This document shows, in pieces, positions 22,497 through 34,800 of a stretch of DNA of 64,000 nt. This DNA is from Opisthocomus hoazin (lineage: Eukaryota > Chordata > Aves > Opisthocomiformes > Opisthocomidae): positions 7,936,001 to 8,000,000 of the forward strand of contig NC_134434.1 in assembly GCF_030867145.1 (NCBI RefSeq), given 5' to 3'. The notes under the pieces were generated by a model, which saw nothing but the letters and a program-made list of their open reading frames with translations, searched no databases and was not told the origin of the DNA. A program made the translations under genes and the position numbers. How positions within the stretch are numbered: position 1 is the stretch's first letter; each line of letters opens with the position of its first letter.

Positions 22497-22821
22497 TGTG
22501 CCGGCCGTAGGGCAGCAGGATGTGGGACAGCTGGAGCGTTGGGTCAAAGCAGCGAGGGGCCGGCTGCTGGTGTCGGGCGCTGTGGGGAGTTCACCTGGAG
22601 CCTCTCCAGGCCTTGTGCTCAGGGTTGTTTGGCACGTGGAAATACAAAGGAAGGGGTTTTGTCCCGTTTGCAAACAGTTATGGCTCCGTGTGCCGGTGTT
22701 TGTAGGAGACGGCTGGGAGCAGAGCGCATCGTTTCCTTGCCGCACGAGGCTGGAAACTCTCCCCGAGCCTTCGCTTCCCCACCTGCTCTGTGCTTCCAGG
22801 GCCCCTTCTCTCTGCTTGAGC

Positions 22822-25800
22822 ATGAGGAGCACCCGTGGCGGCAGCTCGTCCTTCCAGGGCGCCAGCGATGTGGATCTGACCCTGACCGGCCTCCCCGCAC
22901 CGCTCTTGCGCCGCCCCGGCAGCGCCTCACTTGCCAAGCCCATGGCACGCTCCGTCTCGGTCAGCGCCGACGGAAAACCGAAGAGGAACGCTCTGGTGAG
23001 TGAGGCTGGGAGCCATCCCCCGTCCCTGTGTCCCTCCTGCTGCTCGGGTCAGGGAGCCGTGGGGTGCCTGGGTGCTCGTCGCTCTCCGGCTGTCGGGCGC
23101 TGGGCTGCACCGGTCCGCGGGCTGAGCCGGAGGAGCTCTGGGCGCTGCGGTGCCGCGTGCTCTCTCTGAATCCGATCGTCCTCAACGAGCGGCTGCTCGT
23201 CAGGTCTCTGCCCGACCCCGTAACGGACGCAGAAGGGCAAGCAGGAGGGCGTCAGGCTGCACCCTTTTCCCTGCCTTGCCCTTCACCTCCCTGGGCCGAT
23301 TTCCTGCTGGATGCTCCCCAGTTCCTGGTGTCTCTTGCCGGGTGCCACAGCGCATTGAGGCACGTCCCGTGCCTTGCCCAGCCGCCTCCATTCGTGCCGG
23401 GGTTGGCAGGAGCTGCGGACTTGGGGTCTCACTGGGCCGGGGTCTCTGTCAGTGTTTTTTCAGCAGAGTGCATGAGCCCCAGGTACTTACCGGGCTCTGT
23501 TACGATCTGGTAGCAGAGCGTCTCTGCGCTCCTTGCTCAGCAATCCCTGCTGCCATGGCAGTCCTCCCTCGCGCTCCTTCCCAGTGCAGGTGACGAGCAC
23601 GGCCCCTCCGGGCTGGGGAGCTCGTGCAAGCGAACGCGTGCCTGTGGCTCAGCATCGCGCTCGGTGTCATTGCGCTCCGCCTCGAGCAGGGCTCAGCAGC
23701 CGTGGGGGTATCGGCAGTGTCGTGTCTGGATACGCCGGCAGCTTGTGCTGCCATTCAGCGTCACCTGGACAGGCTGGAGAGCTGGGCAGAGAGAAACCTG
23801 ATGAGGTTCAACCAGGGCAAGGGCAGGGTCCTGCACCTGGGGAGGAACAACCCCAGGCACCAGTACAGGCTGGGGCTGAGCTGCTGGAGAGCAGCTCTGT
23901 GGAGAGGGACTGGGAGTGCTGGGGGACAACAGGGTGACCATGAGCCAGCAGCGTGCCCTGGGTGCCAAGAAGGCCAATGGGATCCTGGGGTGCATCACAA
24001 GGAGTGTGGGCAGCAGGGCGAGGGAGGTTCTCCTCCCCCTCTGCTCTGCCCTGGTGAGGCCCCATCTGCAGTGCTGGGTCCAGTTCTGGGCTCCCCACTT
24101 CAAGAAAGATGAGGAGCTACTGGAGAGAGTCTAGCGCAGGGCTATGAGGATGAGGAGGGGACTGGAGCATCTCTCCTACGAGGAGGGGCTGAGGGAGCTG
24201 GGCTTGTTCAGCCTGGAGAAGAGAAGGCTGAGAGGGGACCTTAGAAATGCCTCTAAATATCTGCAGGGTGGGGGTCAGGAGGACGGGGCCAGACTCTTTC
24301 CAGTGGTGCCCAGCGACAGGACAAGGGGCAATGGGCACAAACTGAAGCCGAGGAAGTTCCAGCTGAAGATGAGGAAGAACTTCTTCCCTCTGAGGGTGAC
24401 GGAGCCCTGGCCCGGGCTGCCCAGGGAGGCTGTGGAGTCTCCTTCTCTGGAGATATTCCAGCCCCGCCTGGACGCGGTGCTGTGCAGCCTGCTGTGGGTG
24501 ACCCTGCTTGGGCAGGGGGTTGGGCTGGGTGACCCACAGAGGTCCCTTCCAACCCCGACCATGCTGGGATTCTGTGTTGGGGCTGTGTGGGTGGGCAGCA
24601 CTGCCAGCCGTGCCGTTTTCGTGTGCCTGGCTCCCAGGGGAGCCTGCCGAGGCCGGGCAGCCCAGCTCTGCCTGCCCCTGTGTCTCCTTGGCATCGCTGC
24701 TGAATTTCACGCTCTCCTTCGCAGGAGGGTGCGGTGTCCCGGGCGATGAACAACCTCCGGAGGTCCAGCAGCACCACCCAGGTTAACCAGCGGGTGAACA
24801 GCGCGTGCAGGTACAGCTCCAGCGTGTGTCCGGCTGTCCCGTGGAGGGGGCTCCGGGCAGTCCCACCGCCCCTCGGGGCTCTCTGTCCTGAGAGGGAACC
24901 AGAGCCTGACAACAGAGTGCAATAAGCTCTGTCCTACGCCTCGGGGTGACAGCCTGGCCTTGGAAAGCCAAGCTCTGTTTTTTTGTTTGGTTTTTTTTTT
25001 TGAGGGGAGGCCGCTTGTTGAGGGTTTGGGGAAGCGGAGTGTTTTTCTGTGGCTGGCACGCCTCTGACACAAAAGCCCCTCGCTTTAATTCCCCGGGACA
25101 GGACCGTTCGCTTACGACAGCCCCTCGTGCACCCTCCGGACCATGGTGGGGCTGTGTTAGGAGGCAAGAAGTTCTCCTTCTGTCTCCGTGACCACCTGGG
25201 GCTGTCCCTGAGTCGTGACTCTCCACTCGCTTGTTGCCCTGCGCCCGCCCCGTTAACGTGTTCCGTCTCCACGCACCGCGCTGCCGTCTAAAGCTCTGCT
25301 GGAAAACGAACCGTTCAGAGATTTTTGTGGCTGTGTGATGGTTCTCCATCCCTCTTCTCCGCCGTGTCGCGGTGGCGGGCGGTCGGCGTGCCCCGGCTCT
25401 GCGCTGTGCCATGCTCAGAGCGCGCTTCTCACTGAAGCAGCCTGTGCAGGACGGGAACCCCCCTGTCGTTGTGTCCCTGCCGCGTGCCTGCGTGCAACAT
25501 TAACCCCAGAACTCGCCTTCTCTCCTCCTCGCTGCCTTCCCTGGGTGCGCGCTGAAGCTCGGAGCAGACGGGAGAGTTCCTCGCCTTCCTGGAGAGCGGT
25601 TCCGGGGGCAGAAAGAAACTGGCGACCCCGAGCAAAACCTCCCCGGAAAGGAAAACCACGTGGAACATTTTGGTGAGGAGGGGGATGTCCTGGGGCGGGT
25701 GGGCTAAGCTGGCTCTGCTTGCTGGGGCAGCAGGGGGGTTTGGTGGGGGGTAGGAGGGGTTCCCTGGACCCACGGACAGGGTGGTGCAGCTCGTCCATGG

Positions 25801-28800
25801 TGGCACAGCTCGTCCCTGGTCGTTTCTCAGCCTGCAGTAAAGCTGGCACGGTTTGGCTGGCCCACATGCTCGGCTGGTTCTCTGGTCCAGGGCGTTTGGC
25901 CCGTGGCCTCCCAGCGCTGGTGGCTGCAGGCAAGGCCTGGAGGCTGCCGTGCCGTGGAACAGAGCTTTCTCGTGTGGGGAGAAGCTGGCTTGTGCAGGAA
26001 GAGGGCGGCTTTTGAGGCCGCGGGTCTGGCGCTTGCCTGCGTTTATACCGGCCGGCTCGGTGGCAGGACGATCAGCCGCGGGCGTTCCCCGGCTCCTCCG
26101 GCTCCCGCAGCGCTGAGGCACCGGCGGGCATGAGGAGGAAAGAAGCCACCATGCTCCTGGCAGCCAACTTCACTGCCAACAACAGGTAGGAAGGGCGGCA
26201 CCGAACCGGAGCCGGCCTGGTGCTGGGTGGAACTACACCGAGAAGACCCCTGGGCGGAGGAGGGGGTGCCAGGGCGCGGGGTTGAGCGTGGGGCAGACGG
26301 GTGACGCTGTGCCGGGCTACGTTTGGAAGCTGCACTGGAGCTCGGTTGATGCGTGGGAAAGGCTGTTCTCGCTCTAGGAGGGGGAATGAGTAAAACTTAA
26401 ACCCTTCAGGGTCAGGAGAGACCTAAAGCAAGGCTGCGTGTCGAGCAGCCTCGGCAGCAGGCGGCTGGGTCTGCTCGGGCTGGGTCTGTGCCTCTGCGTC
26501 GGGTCACAGCCGCTGCGGAGCAGCGAGTTGCCGGTGCGGCCTGGCCTGCTCCTCGCCACGGGGACGCTGCAGGCGATCGCGGCTGCGTTGGGGGTCACCA
26601 CGCAGGGAGCGGTGGCGGCACGCGCGCCGTCCCCCTCGCACCCAGCGAGTCCTGGCGCCTCGTCCTCTCTCCACGAAAGGAGCAACAAGGGTGCGATGGG
26701 CAACTGCGTCACCACCATGGTGCACAACAACTACTCCACGGCCGAGAAGGGCCCCGCGCCCAAGAGCTCCAACCAGGCACCCAGCTCCCTCAAGTAAGCG
26801 TGGCGAGGTCCTGGTTTGGCAGCTGTGCTGACCCTGTGCCCGTGTGCCGATGCGGCGTGGGACGGGGCAGGATGGTGCCAAGCCAGCTTCGTCTTCTTCC
26901 TTAGTAATGCTGTCAAAGTGACCTCACATGAGGATGGCGAAAGCAGCAGCTTCGTGAAGTCACAGAAGAATTTCTCCAGCAACAACATCGTGACCTGCAA
27001 CAACAACAGCAGCCTGGCCCGGAGGAAGGAGGTGACCGAGGAGGAGGCAGAGCGGTGAGGTGGAGCCGGTGCACAATAGCTGGTGGGAAGGGGCAGGAGG
27101 ATGGCACGGGGCGGAGGGGTGAGCTCTGGGGCAGCTGGTGTGGGTTTGTTCCTCTGCTGTGGGCTTCCAAATTCGGGAAGGGCCCCTCTCAGCGCGCCCG
27201 CAGTGGCTGCTTTACCCTCCCTGTGGCTCCGCGCTTGGAGGTGTCCTTGTCAAAGGCACAAATTCCTAAAAGTCAGCCCAGGAAAAGGCCTCGTTGAGTT
27301 GGGGCATGCGGGGACAGACACCATCCCAGTGCCGAGGGTGAGCAGCCTGCGCTCCGCTGCAGTGGGACGGGACCGTGCCAGAGGGCCCCGGGGCCGCGCT
27401 GACCCTGCCTCTCCCCGCAGGTTCATCGAGCGGGTGAACCTGGCCGCCGTGACCATCCAGCGCTGGTACCGACGCCACTCGCAGCGGCACAGGGCGGCAG
27501 CGGCGGCTCTGGGGCGCTTGCTGGCTTCCAAACGTGAGGTCAGTCACAGAATCACGGGATCACAGAATGGTGGGGGTTGGCAGGGCCCTCTGTGGGTCAC
27601 CCAGCCCAGCGCCCTGCCCAAGCAGGGTCACCCACAGCAGGCTGCACAGCACCACGGCCAGGCGGGGCTGGAATATCTCCAGAGAAGGAGACTCCACAGC
27701 CTCCCTGGGCAGCCCGGGCCAGGGCTCCGTCACCCTCAGAGGGAAGAAGTTCTTCCTCAGGTTCAGCTGGAGCTTCCTCGGCTTCAGTTTGTGCCCGTTG
27801 CCCCTTGTCCTGTCGCTGGGCACCACTGGAAAGAGTCTGGCCCCGTCCTCCTGACCCCCACCCTGCAGATATTTAGAGGCGTTTCTAAGGTCCCCTCTCA
27901 GCCTTCTCTTCTCCAGGCTGAAGAAGCCCAGCTCCCTCAGCCTCTCCTCGTAGCAGAGATGCTCCAGTCCCCTCACCATCCTCATAGTCCCAGCAGTCCT
28001 GCCCGCTGCCTCCGGCACAGGCCCTGCTGACACCCCAGCATCCCGCTCGCCTCGCCGGCGCGGGAGTTGGAGTCCCGTAGTCAGCGGACCCTCCAATCGA
28101 GACCTGGGCTGTTGGAGAGGAGGCGGCTTTGGTGTTCCATCTCGCCAGCCCCTTGCAGGCCGGAGAGCCACGGAGCGTCCCTTCCCTGCGGGGATGGGTT
28201 CGATTCCACGGGGAGTTTGGGCCGGGAGCCCCTGTCTCGGCGCTGCACGGCTGCGGTCTGCCGGCTCCCTGCAGCCGCGAGCAGGCGGACGCTTGGCGGT
28301 AGCAGCACAAATCCTGCTGGATCCTTATTGTGTCGGACACGCTGGTGGCCAGAGGAGGGATACCCTGTCTCGGCTCGTGGTAGCGAATCAGTAATGAGTT
28401 GTCTCATTAGAGGGTGACGAGTCATCTGCAGCTATTTGTGTTTCTTTGTGTTAAATTATTTATCCAAATAACGAGGAATACCATAGCTCTTGCATGTGAG
28501 AGTCTATTTTTAAGCCTTGTCTCCTTGGTGGTTTCAGACCCAGATGACTAATAATTACATTTAGTATCTAAAGAAAATAAGCTGCTGTGAAGTGGAGCTT
28601 TGTGAGGGCTCTGTACCTGCGCGGGGGGAGAACTGGGGGGGTGGAAAGCCTGGGTGTGGGGTGACCCCAGGTGCAGCGTGCCCTTTGCCCTGCTGCGGGT
28701 GGTGGGTGCTGGAGAGCTCTCGGTAACGTTTTTGACCCTTCTCCCTGGAAGGAAAGGCAGCGGCGGATGGAGGAAGGCAATATCCTGGATTTGCACGAGA

Positions 28801-31800
28801 GGAAGGATGAGGAACGCCGGAAGATCCGGGAGGAGAAGGCGCGCCTGGCCCGACGCGCTGCCATCCAGGTAGGGACAAGGCAAGGCCTGCGTGAGACGGG
28901 TTCCTTGGCATCTTCCCGCGAGGCAGCGAGAGGGCCTCTCCCCTGCGTCCCGCAGGGCTCTGCGGGCAGCAGAACCAGAGCCAGCCGTGGAGAGGGAGCG
29001 CTCCCTGCGGAGCCAGAGGTGCCACGGAGCGGCTTCCCGTTGTGCTCCTGCCAAGCCTTGGCAGCTCGTTCGGAGCTTGTGAAGGCAGCGCTGGTTTCCA
29101 TCTGGTTCTTGGGGAAAGGGCGACCGCGTTGACACAGGGCGGCTGCGAGTGCAGCCCCTCGGAGGGGCCGAGGGTGCCCCGGGTGGGGGCCCGTCCTTGG
29201 GAGCGGGGACCCCAGGGTGGGCTGAGCTCCGCACTGTGCCCGCTGGCACAACGCACCTCTCCGGCTTCTCCCCGTCGCGCAGGGAAGGGCTGCTGCTCCT
29301 GGGGCACGGGTGAGGGGCTGGCACAGGCTGTGGGGAGCTGCATGCTGGCTTGCGGTAGAGCTGAAGATTTCTTTTTTTTAAACTCCTGATTTCTCTTTGC
29401 CCTAAATGGAACCGTATTTCGGTGCGGGGGCAGCCGGGGGAGACAGCAGTGAGCAGCTGGGGGCCAGCAAAATGCTGCAACAGTCTTGCAGACCCGTGCT
29501 TGCGACTTCCCAAAACTCAGCTAAGGCTCTGCGGCGTCGCGGCACTGCTCAGGACTTGCAGGCCCTTCGCGGAGCAGCCAAAGACGCTGCACAGGCGCCT
29601 GTGACCAGTCCTTGTTCACCCATGGAGCTGGCAAGGCCCTGGCCACCACCTCCCCTCCGCTTGGAGCAGCGCGGAGTAGAGCCGCTGCTCCTGCGCTCTC
29701 CCTTTCCCTAGAGCTGTCCTCGATGACCCCTCGGCAGCGAGCGCCTGGGTTGTTGCTGTCCCCCAGGCCCCCGCTAACCCTCGCAGCAGCGCAGGTATGG
29801 GTCAGAACGCACCCTGTGCCTGACGGCTTGTCTGTCCCTGCAGGAGCTGCACCAGAAAAGAGCCCAAAAGGCGTCGGAGTCAAAGCGCTTGGCAGAAGAA
29901 GAGCTTGTGCTGGGGAAGGAGAGCAGAAGGGTAGCAAAGAAGAAGCCTGCCAAACCTGCTGCTGCGAGGAACGTCAGTCCAGCCAGCAGCAGCACCAAAG
30001 CCAACAACGCTGGTGAGCCCCTCCTGCAGGTCTGCGATGCCGAGCGGTGTGCGGCGGGAGGGGGAAGGAGGAGGGCGGAGGGGCCGTTCTCGCTCTATAG
30101 AGCTGCTTCAAGGGCCTGAGAACAGTCTGGTTCCTGCAGAGGCCAATTTCCACGCGGTAGCTGCAGAGCCAGAAGAAAGCGGCCTCACAGAGCTCGGCTC
30201 TGTGCCCTTGCAGGACACCAGGGCAGAGGACAAGCTGCAGGTGGGTCTGGCTTTGCCTCGTGGGGCTCCTGGCACCAACTGCTCTACTGGGGCGGCTGCA
30301 GAGCCTCCGTCGACTTCGGGGGAGATCTGGCGAGCCCTTTCACTGCAAGGCGTGTTGTGCTCTCCCCTAGGATGCGAGCTCCCGAGAGGCGGGTGGCGAG
30401 GACCTGGAGACAACGGTGGCTGCCATCAGCGGGGCTCAGCCCAAGGTCACGCTCAGCGAGCTGCTGGACACGCTCAGGCTGCTGGAGGAAGAGCCGGAGG
30501 TGCTGCCCCCGCTGAAGGCCTGCAGGAAGGACGGATGTGCCTGGATGGATGGGGTAGGCGGGGGGCTGAGGCTGGTCGCGTCCATCCCCGGACGGCGACA
30601 GGAGGTTTCCCCGTGGGCTGCCCGCTCCCGGCGCTTGCTGGGCGGTGGAGGGTGGGAAACGCAGCTGGCTCCCTGCCGGGGAAGGCAGCGGAGGAGAACG
30701 GTGTGGTGGGACTTGGGCATCCAGGAGGAGCGAAACCGTGCAGGGCCGTGGCGGGAGCGGGATTAGCACAGGGGATAAGGCTGGTTACTGGGATGCAGTG
30801 GGAGGACTGGGCTCCAGTGGTGGAGGAGAAGCGCCGGCGCCTCTTCTCCCGAGCCTTCCCCTGGGTGCTCACTCACATTCACAGCTGTGTCTGCCCAGCA
30901 GGAACCCGGCTCCAATTCCCTGACCGCTGACAACTTGGAGAAGTTCGGGAAGCTGAACCACTCCCCGGGGGTCCCTGAGGACGGCGCCCTGCTCTCGGAG
31001 GCCAAGCTCCAGAGCATCATCAGTTTCCTGGACGAGATGGAGAAGTCGGAGCAGGAGAGGCCCCGGTCGGCCGCCTCGGCCACGCAGCGGGAGGCGAGTG
31101 CTGAAGCCAGAGCTGCTTTGCGTCGGCGAGACCCTGGTGGGAAGGGTCTCCTGCCTCCTTGTCCTGGTGGTCGGCACCTCCTTCTAATGGCTTTTTTTCC
31201 CTGTGGCAGGGTCTCCTCTCGGAAGAGGAGCTGGCTCACTTGGAGCAGGCCTCGGCTGTTGCCACGGAGGTCACGAGCTCCATCGTGAGGCTGAAGCTGG
31301 AAGTGGAGGAGAAGAAGCGAGCGGTCAGCCTGCTGCAGACAGCCCTGGTGTGTCAGCCAGATGTGCTCGCTCGCTGGGGAGTGGAGACCGCGAGCCCTCC
31401 GCAGATGTTTCTTGGGGCAGTCGCTTTGAAGCGCAAGATCGGGGCTCTGCAAACAGAGCTTCCCGTCTGTGTCCCCAGTGCAGCAGCCTTCCCGGAGCGC
31501 GTCCCAGTGAGCCGGAGGCTGCCTGGCATGCCGCCGTCCCAGTCTCTGTTAGCATGGGAAAGATCTGCAAGGTCCTTCCCGGTCTGGTGTGGGCTTCTCC
31601 CCGATTTCTCCTTGCTGTCCTTCCCCTCTCTCGATGTGAAAAACCTTCCTCAGACTCCCCTCCCTGGCAGTGTGGCCAGCAGGTTGAGGGAGGGGATCCT
31701 GCCCCTCTGCTCCTCTCTGGTGAGAGTTCATCTGGAGTCCTCTGTCCAGCTCTGGAGCCCTCAGCACAAGAAGGACATGGACCTGCTGGAGCAGGTCCAG

Positions 31801-34800
31801 AGGAGGGCCACAAAAATGATCAGAGGGCTGGAACACCTCTCCTGTGAGGAACGGCTGAGAGAGTTGGGACTGTTCAGCCTGGAGAAGAGAAGGCTTCAGG
31901 GAGACCTTAGAGCAGCCTTCCAGTACTTAAAGGGGGCTTATAAGAAAGATGGGGATGGCTGGTGCAGAAACCCTCAGCCAGGACCTGGGCTGAGCTCTCT
32001 TTTCCCTGTCCCATGGGGGTGTGGGTGTTCTTGCTGGCAGCGGGGCAGGAGGGGAGTCCCTGTGAGCACCAGGGACTTTGGTTTAGCTCCGTTGCTCCCT
32101 GTTCTGGCCCGACAGTGCCTCCCAGGCTTGGAAGGGATCTCCTGTACGCGTGCTGGGGCTGGTGTAACTTCTCCCTCTAACGTCGTGGCTGTTTTTGCCC
32201 TGCATCTGAAAGGCTCAGCAGCGGGAACTGACTGTCCGGCACATCAAACAGACCGAGAAGGAGCTGGGCCACCAGCTCAGGCTGCAGAGGGAGCAGTATG
32301 AGGCAGCTATCCAGAGGCATCTGGCCTTCATCGACCAGGTAATCTCCCGTCCCAGCTCAGGCCAGTGCTGCCGAAGCCAGACGCGGTGGTGGCTCTGCCC
32401 TGCCTGATGCCTGTCCTTCACCCTGCCCAGCTCATCGGTGAGAAGAAGGTGCTGAGCGAGAAGTGCGAGGCTGTGGTAGCTGAGCTGAAACAGGTGGACC
32501 AGAAGTACGGGAAGAAGATCACCCAGATGCAGGAGCAGCACGAGCTGGTGAGGGGATAGGGAAGGTGGGGGGGCAGGGAGAGGGGACGGGCCGCGGCCAA
32601 GGGGCTCTGCTCGGAAGGACCCTTCCCCTGTGTCCTGCTGTGGACGGAGCTCTCCCCCAGCTCCCAGGCACTAGGGAGCTCGCTTCGGCAGAGCCGAAAG
32701 CAGGCGCTGGCACAAACCCGATGCCGTGGAGGGATTTGGATTTGTACCTGTGGCCGTCTCCTCCTCAGCTGGGTGACTCCCAGCCCCCTGCGCAGGAGTA
32801 GGGATGCACTCGGAGCTGAGCGGGGTTAAGCTTATAAAAGCTGGTGGGGTGCATCAATGATAGCACCTGGGTGGGTTTCGCCGAGTTCTTGCCTTGGCCA
32901 GCACCCAAACGCACAGAGGGGGGTTCCCCGGCGTCTGCGCAGTGGGGTCCATGCCTTGGGGCCCCTCTCTGGGGTGTGCTGCCTGCTCGTGGGAGCGTGC
33001 AGGGAGCTCCCTCTCCGGCAAACGGAGATGGCTCCGGCTCTGCTCGTCCTGTGCCGGGCCTGGCAGCCCTGCCGTGGGGCTCGTCCTGGCTCTGCTGCCC
33101 CACTCGCCCTTGGTCTTGCAGCCGAGCTCACACCCCGGGCTTGGAGCGGGGCAGGCGTTGCTCCACGCTGAGCCTGTGCAGATGGACGCCCTCACACAAC
33201 CAAAGCGAAGGCTCGCTTGGCTCGCTCTGCCTTACTGTTGAAGCCTGAATTTTGAGCACAGGCAGGAGGAAGCAGCCAGCGCGGTGTTGCTGTGCTCGGT
33301 GCCTGGAGGAGCTGCTTCCCGCGGAGGGACGGGGCTGGTTTGGTGCTGCAGCTGTGCGGGGCAGAGGAGGTGCCTCTGCTACCTCTCGCTCCCTGCTTGC
33401 AGCCCCGCAGCTGTGGTGGCACCGGCCCGGGAGCCCGTCTCTGCTCTCTGGCCGCTCCGTTGCCCTGCTCCCGGTGAGCCGGGCTCCGACAATGTGGCAT
33501 GCTCCCCGGCGGGGCTGGCTCTGCCCCCGTCCCAGCGCTGCCATCACCGTCGGTGCTGCCCAGTTTGTAGCTGCCCAGTGTGGCTGTGCCTCCCATGGGA
33601 GCCCTGCCTCCCTGTCTCGCTGCCTGTGGCTCTCGCGTGCATGTGGCTGTCCGGTCTTGCCTCTCTCCCTTCCCGTCTCCCCTCTCCCCCGTGACTCTGC
33701 GATTCCCCTTCGCTCTCCATCCCCTCCTTTCTTTCTCCCCAGGTCTGGCGCACTTTGGGCCCCTTTTGCGAGGTAAATCTGGTCTTTGCTCTTTTTTTTT
33801 TTGTGCCTTGCCCTTCTGCTCTCGTGCCCTGCCCTGCTCCGGCTCTGCAGGCGCCTGCGGGCAGCAGGGCTGGGGTGGGAACTCCCCACTCAGCGCCCGG
33901 GGCAGCCCCGTGCGGGAGCGCCTTCGCCCCATCTCCCCGTGCTCAGCTGCTGCCTTCGGGCTCTCCCTCTCTTCCCGTGCCGATTTTCCTGCCCTCTTTT
34001 TTTTCCCTAAGAGCGAGTCCCGGGCTGTTCTCCCTGCTATTCCCCGCTCCCCTCTGCACAGCAGCCATTGGATGTCCTGCCGCAGGCTCGTCCTCTGGAG
34101 CTGTGACGTGTCCCACGCCCTGTCCCCTGCACGCAGACGTCGGCTGCCCGTGCCCAAACGGAGCCGTTTCTGGCCAGGCTGGGCCTTCCGCCAGCCGGTG
34201 CCTTTCTCACCAGAAACCCCAGCACAGAAGTGCGTGGTTGAGTGCTTCGACCGGTTTTTGCCGACGGGAGTGCTGGGAACGCGCGCCGGGGCGGCAGGGC
34301 CTGGGTGTTTCTCCAGCCCTTTTGCTGGAGGGGAGGGCCGAGGAGGTAAACACGGTCGGAGGAGGAAGCAGGAGCAGCGGCTGTGCCTGGGCTGGGCAGC
34401 GTTCGAGTCTCTGACGAGCGTTTGGGTGCTGCAGGAGCTTGGTCTGTGGTGTTGGGAGGCATGCCCGTCTGTCTGTCCTCCTGCCGGAGGGTCTTCCCCA
34501 CCAGGGAGAGAGGGAAGGTGGAGAAGGAAGCGTCTTCACCCCACATCTGCTGACAGGCGGGCTGCCCTGCATGCAAGGACCCTCGTTAGCCCCGGATTCC
34601 CCTCCGCTCTCTGCGGGTGCTCTCCTGTCTCGGCCAGCGAGCGCTTCCCAAGGGCTTTGCTCTTTCCCCCGAGCTCGGGGTCTGCGGGGCAGCAGCAGCC
34701 CCAGCCCGTGAGAGAGAGGAGGGGGCACTGGGAGAGCGTACGGCTGGGGGGGTGCGCCTGGCCGGGGCTGTGCGAGTCGTCCGTGCGCAGCTCGGGCCGT

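Noticed and set aside
25568-25672. CEP131 exon start at 25568 after GGAGCAG
   Set aside because: The phase does not fit the previous exon (ending in phase 2). Starting at 25558, after the first AG following the pyrimidine tract, restores the frame.
31131-31140. GT donor CTG/GTGGGA as the end of the CEP131 exon 30902
   Set aside because: It would leave the exon in phase 1, while the next exon at 31210 needs phase 0. The GC donor at 31094 fits.
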